10,508 nucleotides of DNA from an uncultured Verrucomicrobiota bacterium (GTDB taxonomy: Bacteria > Verrucomicrobiota > Kiritimatiellia > RFP12 > UBA1067): contig CAMZDY010000035.1 of assembly GCA_947305585.1 (NCBI GenBank), forward strand, positions 1-10,508. Reading direction: 5' to 3'. Both the position numbers and the translations under genes were made by a program. A model generated the notes under the pieces. That model saw only the letters and a list, made by a program, of their open reading frames with translations, was not told where the DNA came from and did no database searches. Positions 1 through 8,500 of the stretch are shown here, piece after piece. Within the stretch, counting starts at the first letter, position 1; each line of letters starts with the position of its first letter.

Positions 1-207
1 GTGCATGTGCACCGCATCTGCAACCGGCTGGGGCTTTTGAAAACCAAAACCCCGCTCGAAACCGAAATGACGCTGCGGCGCATACTGCCCGTCCGCTACT
101 GGAAAACGTGGAATTCCCACCTGGTGAGTTTCGGGCAGACGCGTTGCGCCCCCGTACGGCCCAAGTGCGAGGGATGTCCCATCCAACCTTATTGTCTGGC
201 AAAATGA
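1..207 (+). CDS. nth: Endonuclease III, C-terminal part (5' end outside window)
   Basis: This is the C-terminal third of a HhH-GPD DNA glycosylase/AP lyase that removes oxidised pyrimidines in base excision repair. The first codon (GTG) is an internal valine, not a start: the reading begins V-H-V-H-R-I-x-N-R-L-G-L, the segment just after the catalytic aspartate of the family, so that Asp should lie about one codon upstream of the window. Near the end, LVSFGQ leads into the [4Fe-4S] cluster motif C-x6-C-x2-C-x5-C (residues 49-65 of this fragment), typical of Nth and of the related MutY. LVSFGQ and the end of the protein right after the cluster favour Nth; MutY would continue with a NUDIX-like domain. 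The TGA stop overlaps the queC start in ATGA (204-207), so the gene belongs to the queC operon. Confidence 0.88.
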   Translation: MHVHRICNRLGLLKTKTPLETEMTLRRILPVRYWKTWNSHLVSFGQTRCAPVRPKCEGCPIQPYCLAK

Positions 208-863
208 AGTGCGTGGTCATATTGAGCGGCGGACAGGACAGCGCCACCTGTCTCGCGCTGGCGACGAGGAAATACGGCGCGGACGAAGTGGCGGCCATCA
301 CTTTCCGCTACGGCCAGCGCCATGCGGTGGAGGTGAAGTATGCTCGCCGGCTCGCCAAACGCTTCGGGGTGAAGACGCACCAGGTGGTGGATTTCGGCTT
401 CTACCGCCATCTCACCACGAACGCGCTGATGGATGAATCGATCAAGATCGAGCGGAAGGCCGGCGCCAAGTGTCCCACCACGGTGGTGGAAGGACGCAAC
501 GCCTTCTTTCTGCTGGCGGCCGCGGTGTGGGCCAAGTCGCTGGGCGCCAAGGAACTTCACTTGGGGGTGAGCGAGGCCGATTTCTCCGGCTATCCCGATT
601 GCCGCGCTGCGTTCGTCAAGGCGCAGGAGAAGGCCATCCGGCTGGCGCTCGATTACCCGATCAAGGTGGTTGCGCCGTTCATGCGCAAGGACAAGGCCTA
701 CGAATGGAAACTGGCGGAGAAGCTCGGCATCTTGGATGTGATCGCGAACGAAACCGTCACCTGCTACAACGGCATCCCGGGCGAAGGCTGCGGCGAATGC
801 CCCAGTTGCAGGCTGCGGCGCGAGGGTTATGAGAATTACCGGCGGAATCTTCGGCGGGCGTAA
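204..863 (+). CDS. queC: QueC, 7-cyano-7-deazaguanine (preQ0) synthase
   Basis: QueC is a cytosolic ATP-dependent enzyme that converts 7-carboxy-7-deazaguanine plus ammonia to preQ0 on the queuosine pathway. The 219-residue product is normal length. Visible features are the PP-loop SGGQDS (8-13), FRYGQRH (34-40), EGRNA (96-100), GVSEADFSGYPDC (121-133) and the C-terminal zinc site C187-x8-C196-x2-C199-x2-C202. I chose the ATG at 204 because it gives the canonical M-K-x-V-V-x-L-S-G-G start and forms an ATGA overlap with nth. An in-frame ATG at 108 would add 32 residues that do not look like QueC and would lie wholly inside nth. No strong Shine-Dalgarno precedes 204, so translation is probably coupled to nth. 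The last 35 nt overlap rsmD. queF lies two genes downstream and uses the product; queD and queE are not in the window. Confidence 0.96.
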   Translation: MKCVVILSGGQDSATCLALATRKYGADEVAAITFRYGQRHAVEVKYARRLAKRFGVKTHQVVDFGFYRHLTTNALMDESIKIERKAGAKCPTTVVEGRNAFFLLAAAVWAKSLGAKELHLGVSEADFSGYPDCRAAFVKAQEKAIRLALDYPIKVVAPFMRKDKAYEWKLAEKLGILDVIANETVTCYNGIPGEGCGECPSCRLRREGYENYRRNLRRA

Positions 864-1380
864 TCTCCTGGTGCCCGGCACGAGCGACATCCGTCCCACC
901 CAGGACCGGGTGCGGGAAGCGCTGTTTTCCATTTTGCAGACGGTGGTTCCGGGTGCCGGCGTGCTGGATCTTTTCGCCGGCACGGGCGCATTCGCCCTGG
1001 AGGCGCTGAGCCGCGGCGCCGCCCGCGCGACGATGGTCGAAAAGAACCCCCGCCACGCCGAGACGATCCGCAAGAACCTCGCCGCGCTCAAAGCCGACGC
1101 CACCGTGCTTGTGCAGGACGCCTATCTTTACCTCGATACCTTTTCCGGTCCCGGTTTCGACCTCGTGTTCGCCGATCCGCCGTATGCTTTGGGCGCGGAG
1201 AAAGGCTATGCCGGCGTGCTCGCCACGCTCAAAACGCGCGGAGTGGTGAAGCCGGAAGGGCTCTTTGTGGCGGAAATGACGGCCGTGCAGCAGGCGGAGG
1301 AAACGCCCGGCTGGGAACTTCTGCGCGACCGCCGGTACGGTAAGACCCGAATTTGCATCTGGAGGAACCTCAATGCGTGA
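829..1380 (+). CDS. rsmD: RsmD, 16S rRNA (guanine-966-N2)-methyltransferase
   Basis: This is an S-adenosylmethionine-dependent methyltransferase that modifies G966 of 16S rRNA in the small subunit. The 183-residue protein matches the family in length and layout: N-terminal M-R-I-T-G-G-x3-G-R-x-L, then RPTxDRVRE (22-30), the SAM-binding glycine motif DLFAGTGA (47-54), an acidic residue ending the second strand (VEKN, 70-73) and the catalytic DPPY (116-119). The start at 829 gives the family's standard N-terminus. The gene begins inside queC (35-nt overlap) in another frame; GAGG at 822-825 is only 3 nt from the ATG, closer than ideal, so initiation may depend on ribosomes terminating queC. The last 8 nt overlap queF. 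Confidence in the family is high; the exact guanine target is inferred from RsmD homology. Confidence 0.94.
   Translation: MRITGGIFGGRNLLVPGTSDIRPTQDRVREALFSILQTVVPGAGVLDLFAGTGAFALEALSRGAARATMVEKNPRHAETIRKNLAALKADATVLVQDAYLYLDTFSGPGFDLVFADPPYALGAEKGYAGVLATLKTRGVVKPEGLFVAEMTAVQQAEETPGWELLRDRRYGKTRICIWRNLNA
1361..1365 (+). promoter_or_regulatory. Shine-Dalgarno site for queF, inside rsmD
   Basis: GGAGG lies 7 nt before the queF ATG (1373), in the last codons of rsmD. It is the strongest ribosome binding site seen in this operon. It shows that the organism uses Shine-Dalgarno initiation and fixes the queF start. Confidence 0.8.
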
Positions 1381-1834
1381 AGACATCGGACAACTGAAAG
1401 CGCTGGGCCAGACCGTCCAAGCGCCCATGACCTACAATCCCGGCATTCTCGATACGTTCGCCAACGCCCATCCCGAACGCGACTATTGGGTGACGTTCAC
1501 CGCGCCGGAATTCACCACGCTCTGCCCCAAAACCGGCCAGCCCGACTTCGCCACGCTCACGATCCGCTACATTCCGGACGCCAAACTGGTGGAGTCGAAG
1601 TCGCTCAAGCTCTATCTTTTCGGGTTCCGCAACCACGGCGACTTCCACGAAGACGTGGTGAACGTCATTTTCGGCGATCTCGAAAAACTGCTCGAGCCCA
1701 AGTACATGGAAGTCTACGGCAAATTCGCCGCCCGCGGAGGCATTTCCATCGATCCGTTCGTTAACGGCGGCAAGGGCGATTACAAGGCGCTGGCGGAGAA
1801 GCGTTTCGCCGCCTGGAACGGAGTGCGCGATTGA
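1373..1834 (+). CDS. queF: QueF, NADPH-dependent preQ0 reductase (short type)
   Basis: QueF is a cytosolic tunnelling-fold enzyme that reduces the nitrile of preQ0 to the aminomethyl group of preQ1, the base that Tgt later inserts into tRNA. At 153 residues it is the short, single-domain, B. subtilis-like type. The nucleophilic cysteine is C51 in C-P-x-T-G-Q-P-D-F-A, with the proton-donor Asp at D58. The NADPH-binding QueF motif ESKSLK spans 74-79, followed by F-R-N-H-G-x-F-H-E (85-93), which carries the substrate-binding His and Glu. The start at 1373 follows GGAGG with 7-nt spacing and overlaps the rsmD stop by 8 nt. Its TGA stop overlaps the TTG start of the next gene. With queC upstream, the operon encodes two consecutive steps of preQ1 synthesis. 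Confidence 0.96.
   Translation: MREDIGQLKALGQTVQAPMTYNPGILDTFANAHPERDYWVTFTAPEFTTLCPKTGQPDFATLTIRYIPDAKLVESKSLKLYLFGFRNHGDFHEDVVNVIFGDLEKLLEPKYMEVYGKFAARGGISIDPFVNGGKGDYKALAEKRFAAWNGVRD
1820..1823 (+). promoter_or_regulatory. Shine-Dalgarno site supporting the TTG start of the Mur ligase
   Basis: GGAG lies 7 nt upstream of TTG at 1831. The reading frame upstream contains a TAA at 1762-1764 and no ATG or GTG between that stop and 1831. This site therefore makes the TTG the best start and shows that the protein really is short at its N-terminus. Confidence 0.65.
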
Positions 1835-2886
1835 GAATCTGGGGCATAACCGGCACCAACGGCAAGACCACCACCACCTGGATCGCCGCGCGGTTCATGC
1901 GTGCGGCTTACATCACCACGGTGGAAGTGGATACGCTGGCGCGCAAGTTCTACACCGGCTACACCACGCCGCCCTTGAATCAACTCAAGACGATTTTCGC
2001 CGAAATGGAGGCGTCGGGGGCTAAGGATTGCGTGATGGAGGTTTCGTCCCACGCCATCCACCAGCGCCGCACGGGCGATACCGTATTCGCGGGCGGCGCG
2101 TTCCTCAATCTCTCCGAGGACCATCTCGACTACCACAAGACGATGGAGGAATACTTCCGGGTCAAGCTGTCGTTCGCCGAACGCCTCGCCCCCGGCAGTC
2201 CATACGTGGTGGCGCTGGACGGCGAAAACTGCTCCGCCATGCTGGAGGCGGTGAAGAAGCTGCCGCTGAACGTGATTCCCGTTTCCGCCCGGAATCCCGC
2301 GTACGATCTGGACGGACTCAAGCTGGCGGGCGATTACAACCGCACCAACGTGCTGGTGGCGGCCGCCTTGGCCGAATGCGCCGGCGTGCCGCATGAGCTG
2401 ATCCAGGCGGAGATTCCCCGGCTCGTACCGCGCTGGGGCCGGTTGGAGGAAATCGCATGTTCTTCGCCCGCGCGCGTGTTCGTGGACTTCGCGCATACGC
2501 CAGACGGACTCGAAAAGGTTCTTGCGGCCGCGCGCGGATTCTGTCCCGGCAAACTGTGGGTGGTGTTCGGCGCCGGGGGCGACCGCGACCCCATGAAGCG
2601 TCCGCTGATGGGCGCGGCATGCGCCCGGCTCGCGGACGAGACGGTGGTCACCAGCGACAATCCCCGCTCCGAAGACCCCGAAGCCATCATCGACGCGATC
2701 GTGTCCGGCATGGCGGGGCGCGTGACCCATCGCGACGCCGACCGCAAGGCCGCCATCCTCTGGACGCTGGCGCACGCGAAGGCGGGCGACGTGGTGATCG
2801 TGGCCGGGAAGGGACATGAAACCACGCAGGAGATCGCCGGCGTGAAATATCCCTTCGACGATCGTCTCGTCGTCGCTCAGGCTTGA
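1831..2886 (+). CDS. MurE-type Mur ligase lacking the N-terminal UDP-binding domain
   Basis: The protein resembles UDP-MurNAc-tripeptide synthetase (MurE), a cytosolic ATP-dependent ligase that adds the third stem-peptide residue. It has 351 residues, whereas MurE usually has about 480-500. The P-loop GTNGKTTT is at 8-15, whereas MurE normally has roughly 90-110 residues before it. Other MurE marks are MEVSSHA (69-75), LSEDHLDYHKTMEEYF (94-109), the probable carbamylated Lys K112, GDYNRTN (167-173), a C-terminal ligase domain with DNPR (276-279), the motif for meso-diaminopimelate recognition, and AGKGHET (325-331). The segment before GDYNRTN also looks shortened. The start is TTG with a good ribosome binding site; an in-frame stop at 1762-1764 excludes a longer N-terminus. 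The substrate cannot be assigned: it may be MurE with an altered UDP contact, a muropeptide-recycling ligase, or a specialised paralogue. Confidence 0.85.
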   Translation: MRIWGITGTNGKTTTTWIAARFMRAAYITTVEVDTLARKFYTGYTTPPLNQLKTIFAEMEASGAKDCVMEVSSHAIHQRRTGDTVFAGGAFLNLSEDHLDYHKTMEEYFRVKLSFAERLAPGSPYVVALDGENCSAMLEAVKKLPLNVIPVSARNPAYDLDGLKLAGDYNRTNVLVAAALAECAGVPHELIQAEIPRLVPRWGRLEEIACSSPARVFVDFAHTPDGLEKVLAAARGFCPGKLWVVFGAGGDRDPMKRPLMGAACARLADETVVTSDNPRSEDPEAIIDAIVSGMAGRVTHRDADRKAAILWTLAHAKAGDVVIVAGKGHETTQEIAGVKYPFDDRLVVAQA

Positions 2887-2911
2887 CATTTTTTCCGTTA
2901 TTTGGTATAAT
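2883..2911 (+). promoter_or_regulatory. Consensus sigma70-type promoter for topA-xerC
   Basis: TTGACA (2883-2888) and TATAAT (2906-2911) both match the consensus exactly and are separated by 17 bp. TGG precedes the -10 as an extended -10 (2903-2905). The -35 box overlaps the TGA stop of the Mur ligase (2884-2886). A start site about 7 nt past the -10 would fall near 2918, leaving only about 3-6 nt before the topA ATG at 2923, with no Shine-Dalgarno. Confidence 0.85.
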
Positions 2912-2922
2912 ATCGTACCATC

Positions 2923-5433
2923 ATGGAAAAAATGAAGAAACTGCTTATTGTAGAATCGCCCGCCAAGGCCAAGACCATCGGCAAGTACCTAGGGTCCGAC
3001 TTCGTGGTCAAAAGCTCGGTCGGACACGTTCGCGATCTTCCCCGGCACCATAATTCCATCGAAATCAAACCCGTCGGCGAGAACAAGTGGGAGTTCCTGC
3101 CCACCTACGAAATCAGCGAGGGCAAGGAAAAGGTGGTCAAGGAACTGAAAAGCGCCATCAAGGGCGCCGACGAAATCTATCTCGCAAGCGACCCCGACCG
3201 CGAGGGAGAGGCCATCGCCTGGCATCTCAGGGAGGTGCTCAAGGACGCTGCCAAGTCGAAGCCGTTCTATCGCGTGACCTACAACGAAATCACCAAGCCC
3301 GCCGTGCTCAAAGCGGTGGCCGAGCCGCGCGATATCGACATGCCCCGCGTGGATGCCCAGCAGGCGCGGCGCATTCTCGACCGGATCGTCGGCTACCGGG
3401 TGAGTCCCATCCTCTGGAAGAACATCCATATCAACAACGCCAAGAGTCTCAGCGCCGGACGGGTGCAGTCGGTGGCGCTCCGGCTCCTGGTGGAGCGGCA
3501 GCGCGAGATCGAAGCCTTCAAGCCCGAAACCTACTATCTGCTGGGCGCCGAAGCCAAGAAGCGGTCCGGCCGCAACGAGAAGTTCATCGCCAAGCTGTCG
3601 CGCTTCGACGGCGAAAAGCCGTCCATCAAGGACAAGCAGACGGCCGACAACGTGATCATGGACCTCTCCTACGCCGAGCTCAAGGTGGCCGACATCAAGG
3701 TCCAGCCCAAAACGCGCCATGCGCTTCCGCCGTTCACCACCTCCACCTTGCAGCAGGCGGCCTCGAGCGTGCTCGGGTTCAGTCCCGGCAAGACCATGCA
3801 GGCCGCCCAAAGGCTGTACGAATCGGGCGCCATCACCTACATGCGAACCGACTCGGTCAACGTTTCGGAACTGGCGCGCAAGGCGGCGGAGACTTTCGTG
3901 CGGACGAATTACGGCGACGCTTTCTATCCCGAAAAGCCCAATTTCTTCAAGTCCAAGGCCGATGCCCAAGGCGCGCACGAGGCCATCCGCCCCACCAACG
4001 TGGAGCTTACGCCCGACAAGGCAAAATTCGAGCCGGTGGACCTGAAACTCTACGATCTCATCTGGCGGCGCTTCCTCGCGAGCCAGATGAGCGACGCCAA
4101 AACCTCGCTCAAAACCGTCTATCTGGAGCCGGTCAAGGACAAGCTCATCCACAAATACGTCTTTTCCGCCTCCGCCACCGATATCGAGTTCGAGGGCTTC
4201 CTGAAGGTCATGAAGCTCAGTCTCAAGCAGAAAAAGGCGGGCGACGGCGAGGCCGACCAGGATTCCGACGAGGTGGACAAGCTCCCCAAGCTGGAGATCG
4301 GCGAGATGCTCGACGTGTTCCGCTGGATCTGCGACGAAAAGCAGACCAAGGGCCCCAGCCACTATTCGGAGGCGAGTCTCATCAAGACGTTGGAGGAAAA
4401 CGGCGTCGGCCGGCCTTCCACCTACGCGCAGACGATCGAAACGCTGAAGCTGCGCGAGTACGCGCGCACGGAAAAGAAGAAACTCGTGCCCACCGAGCGC
4501 GGCACCATCGTGTGCGACTATCTCGTGGGGAATCTCGATTCGCTCTTCAACGTGGGCTATACCGCCCAGATGGAGGCCGAACTCGACAAGGTGGAGTCGG
4601 ACGGCGAACCGATGAACGAGATGCTGAGCGCTTTCTACGCCAAGTTTCTGTCCGACATCAAGGCGAGCGCGGATAAGATCGAGCCGCCGTCCAGATCCAA
4701 GTTCAATCTCGTGTTCGGACTTCTTTCGCAGGTCAAGGAGTGGAAGGAACCGGTCAAGGACGGCAACCGGCTTTACGACGACCGCAAGTTCTACGAAAGC
4801 ATCCGCGAGCAGGGCGAATCGGGCAAGACCCTGAGCGAAAAGCAGCTCAAATTCCTGGTGCAGATGGTGCTCCAGTACGCCGACCAGATCCCCAACGCCG
4901 TCAGCATCCTCCGCGAGGAGGGTCTGGCCGGCAGCGTGGCCTCCACCGTCGACAAGGCCGATCCCGAGCTCGTCAAGTACGCGTTCGACGCGATCGAACG
5001 GGTCGGCATGAAGGAAAATCCATTCATCAAGTCGCTGCGCGACCAGTATGCGCACAACCGGCCGCTGTCGATCAAGCAGTTTATCATTCTCGTCAAGGCG
5101 CTGGGCGAAAATATCGGCAATTCGCCCGAAGCGGAGGAGATCGCCGCCAAGCTCGGACCGTTCGTGCCGGGCGGATTCGTGGTTCGCGAGGTGGATCCCG
5201 CCATCTCGGAAATGCTGGCGCTCGCCCGGAAAATCAAGAACTGGCGCGAACCCAGCCGCAAAGGCAATCGCGTATACGACGACAAGGCGTTCATCGCCTC
5301 GCTGGAAGCCCAGTTCGACCGGCGCAAGAGTCTCAGCGGACGTCAGCTGTCGGCCTTGAAGCGCGTACTGCAGCTCTATAAGGACCAGATACCGGGCTTC
5401 AAGGAAGCGTCGGAGCGGTTGGGGCTGGAATGA
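2923..5433 (+). CDS. topA: DNA topoisomerase I (type IA) with a repeat-bearing, zinc-free C-terminus
   Basis: This type IA topoisomerase relaxes negative supercoils through a 5'-phosphotyrosyl intermediate on the nucleoid. It has 836 residues. The Toprim domain has the catalytic Glu E11 in VESPAKAKT and the DxDxE motif D90-P-D92-R-E94. SLSAGRVQS spans 175-183, and the active-site tyrosine is Y306 in ITYMRTDS. AHEAIRPT (351-358) and ENGVGRPSTYA (492-502) complete the core. After about residue 590 the usual Cys4 zinc ribbons are absent; the only cysteines in the last half are C470 and C531. Three related helical segments occur there instead. The ATG at 2923 sits beside the promoter; an ATG at 2932 would give the usual M-K-K-L-L-I-V start and cannot be ruled out. 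The stop overlaps the recombinase start in ATGA. Confidence 0.96.
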   Translation: MEKMKKLLIVESPAKAKTIGKYLGSDFVVKSSVGHVRDLPRHHNSIEIKPVGENKWEFLPTYEISEGKEKVVKELKSAIKGADEIYLASDPDREGEAIAWHLREVLKDAAKSKPFYRVTYNEITKPAVLKAVAEPRDIDMPRVDAQQARRILDRIVGYRVSPILWKNIHINNAKSLSAGRVQSVALRLLVERQREIEAFKPETYYLLGAEAKKRSGRNEKFIAKLSRFDGEKPSIKDKQTADNVIMDLSYAELKVADIKVQPKTRHALPPFTTSTLQQAASSVLGFSPGKTMQAAQRLYESGAITYMRTDSVNVSELARKAAETFVRTNYGDAFYPEKPNFFKSKADAQGAHEAIRPTNVELTPDKAKFEPVDLKLYDLIWRRFLASQMSDAKTSLKTVYLEPVKDKLIHKYVFSASATDIEFEGFLKVMKLSLKQKKAGDGEADQDSDEVDKLPKLEIGEMLDVFRWICDEKQTKGPSHYSEASLIKTLEENGVGRPSTYAQTIETLKLREYARTEKKKLVPTERGTIVCDYLVGNLDSLFNVGYTAQMEAELDKVESDGEPMNEMLSAFYAKFLSDIKASADKIEPPSRSKFNLVFGLLSQVKEWKEPVKDGNRLYDDRKFYESIREQGESGKTLSEKQLKFLVQMVLQYADQIPNAVSILREEGLAGSVASTVDKADPELVKYAFDAIERVGMKENPFIKSLRDQYAHNRPLSIKQFIILVKALGENIGNSPEAEEIAAKLGPFVPGGFVVREVDPAISEMLALARKIKNWREPSRKGNRVYDDKAFIASLEAQFDRRKSLSGRQLSALKRVLQLYKDQIPGFKEASERLGLE
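4702..5421 (+). repeat. Three protein-level repeats in the TopA C-terminal tail
   Basis: Residues 594-664 and 763-833 align without gaps at an offset of 167: W607/W774 in W-x-E-P, GNR-x-YDD (Y618/Y785), S-(I/L)-x2-Q (626/793), LS-x2-Q (637/804) and DQIP (654/821). A degenerate middle copy (about 683-745) keeps SLRDQ (704-708) and LSIKQ (715-719) with the same 11-residue spacing, but lacks the W-x-E-P and YDD parts. The segments look helical and charged. They occupy the place of the zinc ribbons or other C-terminal DNA-binding repeats of TopA enzymes, so a DNA- or partner-binding role is inferred. Confidence 0.8.
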
Positions 5434-6356
5434 TCCGTCCCAACCGGCATGCCGCGTCGGACGCGTCCGTGGCTGCGTTCTCCACCCATCTGATGGGCGA
5501 ACGCAACGCCAGCCTGCGCACGCGCGACAGCTATCTTGCCGATATCGCCCAGTTCGTCACCTTCGTCTGGGGCGCCGCCAAGGTTCCGCCGGTGGAGTGG
5601 GGTTCCGTGAGCGACAGCGCGGCGCGCAAGTTTCTGGTGGCGTTGGGGCGCGAAGACTGTTCCCCCGCCAGCGTGAAGCGCAAACTGGCGGCTTTGCGCA
5701 CTTTCTACCGGTTTCTGCAACGTCGCGGCGTGGCGGTGGATAACCCGTTCTCGCTGCTGCACGGCCCCCGGGAGTCGCGCCGGTTGCCGCGCATCCTGTC
5801 GGTGGATGAATGCAAGCGGTTTCTGGAAGAGCCCCGGCGCCAGTTCGAAGCGGGGCTTATCACCGAGTTTCTCTTTCTGCGCGACCGGGCCCTCTTCGAA
5901 CTCCTGTACTCCACCGGTTGCCGCATCAGCGAGGTGGTGAATCTCGCTTGGGACGATATCGATCTCGAGTCCGGCAAGATAATCGTGCTCGGGAAGGGCG
6001 GCAAATCGCGGCTTGTGATTCTGGGCGAGCCCGCCATCGACGCGCTCGATGCGTTGAAGGCGAAAATTTATCCCCAGTACCGCAACGTGTTCCTGTCGGT
6101 CCACATGAAGCCGATGTGCGCCCGCGACGCCGAACGCTCCATGAAGCGCTATCTCGCCGGCGCCGGACTCGGTACCGACTTGTCTCCCCATAAACTTCGC
6201 CACTCCTTCGCCACCCATCTCCTCGATGCGGGCGCCGATATCCGTAGCGTGCAGGAAATGCTGGGACACGCCACGCTGTCTACCACCCAAGTGTATACGC
6301 ACGTGAGCGTAGAACATCTGAAGGATAGTTGTGCCAAGTTTCATCCTCGTGCCTAA
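5430..6356 (+). CDS. xerC: XerC/XerD-family tyrosine recombinase
   Basis: This site-specific recombinase probably resolves chromosome dimers at a dif site through a 3'-phosphotyrosyl intermediate. It has 308 residues, normal for Xer. An N-terminal SAM-like core-binding domain (about 13-98) precedes the catalytic domain with the full set: R165 in TGCRISE, K189 in LGKGGK, H254-x2-R257 in HKLRHSFATHLLD, H280 in LGHATLSTTQ and Y289 in VYTHV. The C-terminal H-V-x-V-E-x-L-K...H-P-R-A favours XerC over XerD or an integrase. The ATG overlaps the topA stop (ATGA, 5430-5433), so the two are surely co-transcribed; topA and xerC are also close neighbours in Bacillus. No excisionase or phage gene is nearby, which argues against a mobile-element integrase. 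Whether a XerD partner exists elsewhere cannot be seen. Confidence 0.88.
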   Translation: MIRPNRHAASDASVAAFSTHLMGERNASLRTRDSYLADIAQFVTFVWGAAKVPPVEWGSVSDSAARKFLVALGREDCSPASVKRKLAALRTFYRFLQRRGVAVDNPFSLLHGPRESRRLPRILSVDECKRFLEEPRRQFEAGLITEFLFLRDRALFELLYSTGCRISEVVNLAWDDIDLESGKIIVLGKGGKSRLVILGEPAIDALDALKAKIYPQYRNVFLSVHMKPMCARDAERSMKRYLAGAGLGTDLSPHKLRHSFATHLLDAGADIRSVQEMLGHATLSTTQVYTHVSVEHLKDSCAKFHPRA

Positions 6357-6392
6357 ATGCGACAGATTGTCCCTCTTTGTCTCTTATTTAGG
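6352..6392. repeat. Inverted repeat CCTAAAT / ATTTAGG spanning the xerC stop
   Basis: CCTAAAT (6352-6358, including the xerC TAA) and ATTTAGG (6386-6392) are a perfect 7-bp inverted repeat separated by 27 nt. Inside lies a small hairpin, GACA-GAT-TGTC (6361-6371). The stem is AT-rich and lacks a following T-tract, so it is a poor intrinsic terminator. It could be an RNA 3'-end structure or an operator, or chance. Confidence 0.4.
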
Positions 6393-6418
6393 TGCAAGTA
6401 TTTGGCATAATCCTTGCA
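6393..6418. repeat. Inverted repeat TGCAAG-N14-CTTGCA flanking the clpB -10 box
   Basis: Perfect 6-bp half-sites at 6393-6398 and 6413-6418 are centred 20 bp apart (about two helical turns) and bracket the extended -10 element. A dimeric regulator could bind here and block the promoter. It does not match the CIRCE (HrcA) or CtsR operators. A repeat this short is not rare by chance. Confidence 0.35.
6403..6411 (+). promoter_or_regulatory. Extended -10 promoter for the clpB operon
   Basis: TGG-CATAAT resembles the topA -10 region; the two share TATTTGG-Y-ATAAT. No good -35 is found at 16-18 bp spacing (the best sequence, CTTATT at 6383-6388, matches only 2 of 6), so the TGn extension would carry the recognition. 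The predicted transcript starts near 6418, giving a leader of about 30 nt. I see no heat-shock sigma32-like boxes. Confidence 0.55.
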
Positions 6419-6435
6419 TAGAGTAGGGTGAAAGT

Positions 6436-6440
6436 GAGGA
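6436..6440 (+). promoter_or_regulatory. Shine-Dalgarno site that fixes the clpB start
   Basis: GAGGA lies 8 nt before ATG 6449. An in-frame TAA at 6443-6445 lies between this site and the start codon. The site and the stop together confirm that the protein begins at 6449 without the ClpB N-domain. Confidence 0.75.
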
Positions 6441-6448
6441 TTTAAACC

Positions 6449-8497
<2,049 letters not shown>

Positions 8498-8500
8498 ACG

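Noticed and set aside
108..203. Longer queC reading from ATG 108.
   Set aside because: The extra 32 residues do not resemble QueC and overlap nth in another frame. The ATG at 204 gives the family N-terminus and an ATGA junction.
5430..6356. The tyrosine recombinase as a phage or integron integrase marking a mobile element.
   Set aside because: It is coupled to topA, has the XerC-type C-terminus and normal Xer length, and no attachment-site repeats, tRNA or mobile genes are nearby.
6391..6418. A dif-like Xer recombination site next to xerC.
   Set aside because: Only the first five bases (GGTGC) match E. coli dif from memory. The inner arms lack the TATAA/TTATG-like symmetry, and the position overlaps a promoter.
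6357..6448. Heat-shock operators (CIRCE for HrcA, CtsR heptamers) or sigma32-type boxes before clpB.
   Set aside because: No match to TTAGCACTC-N9-GAGTGCTAA, to tandem GGTCAAA, or to the sigma32 elements could be found.
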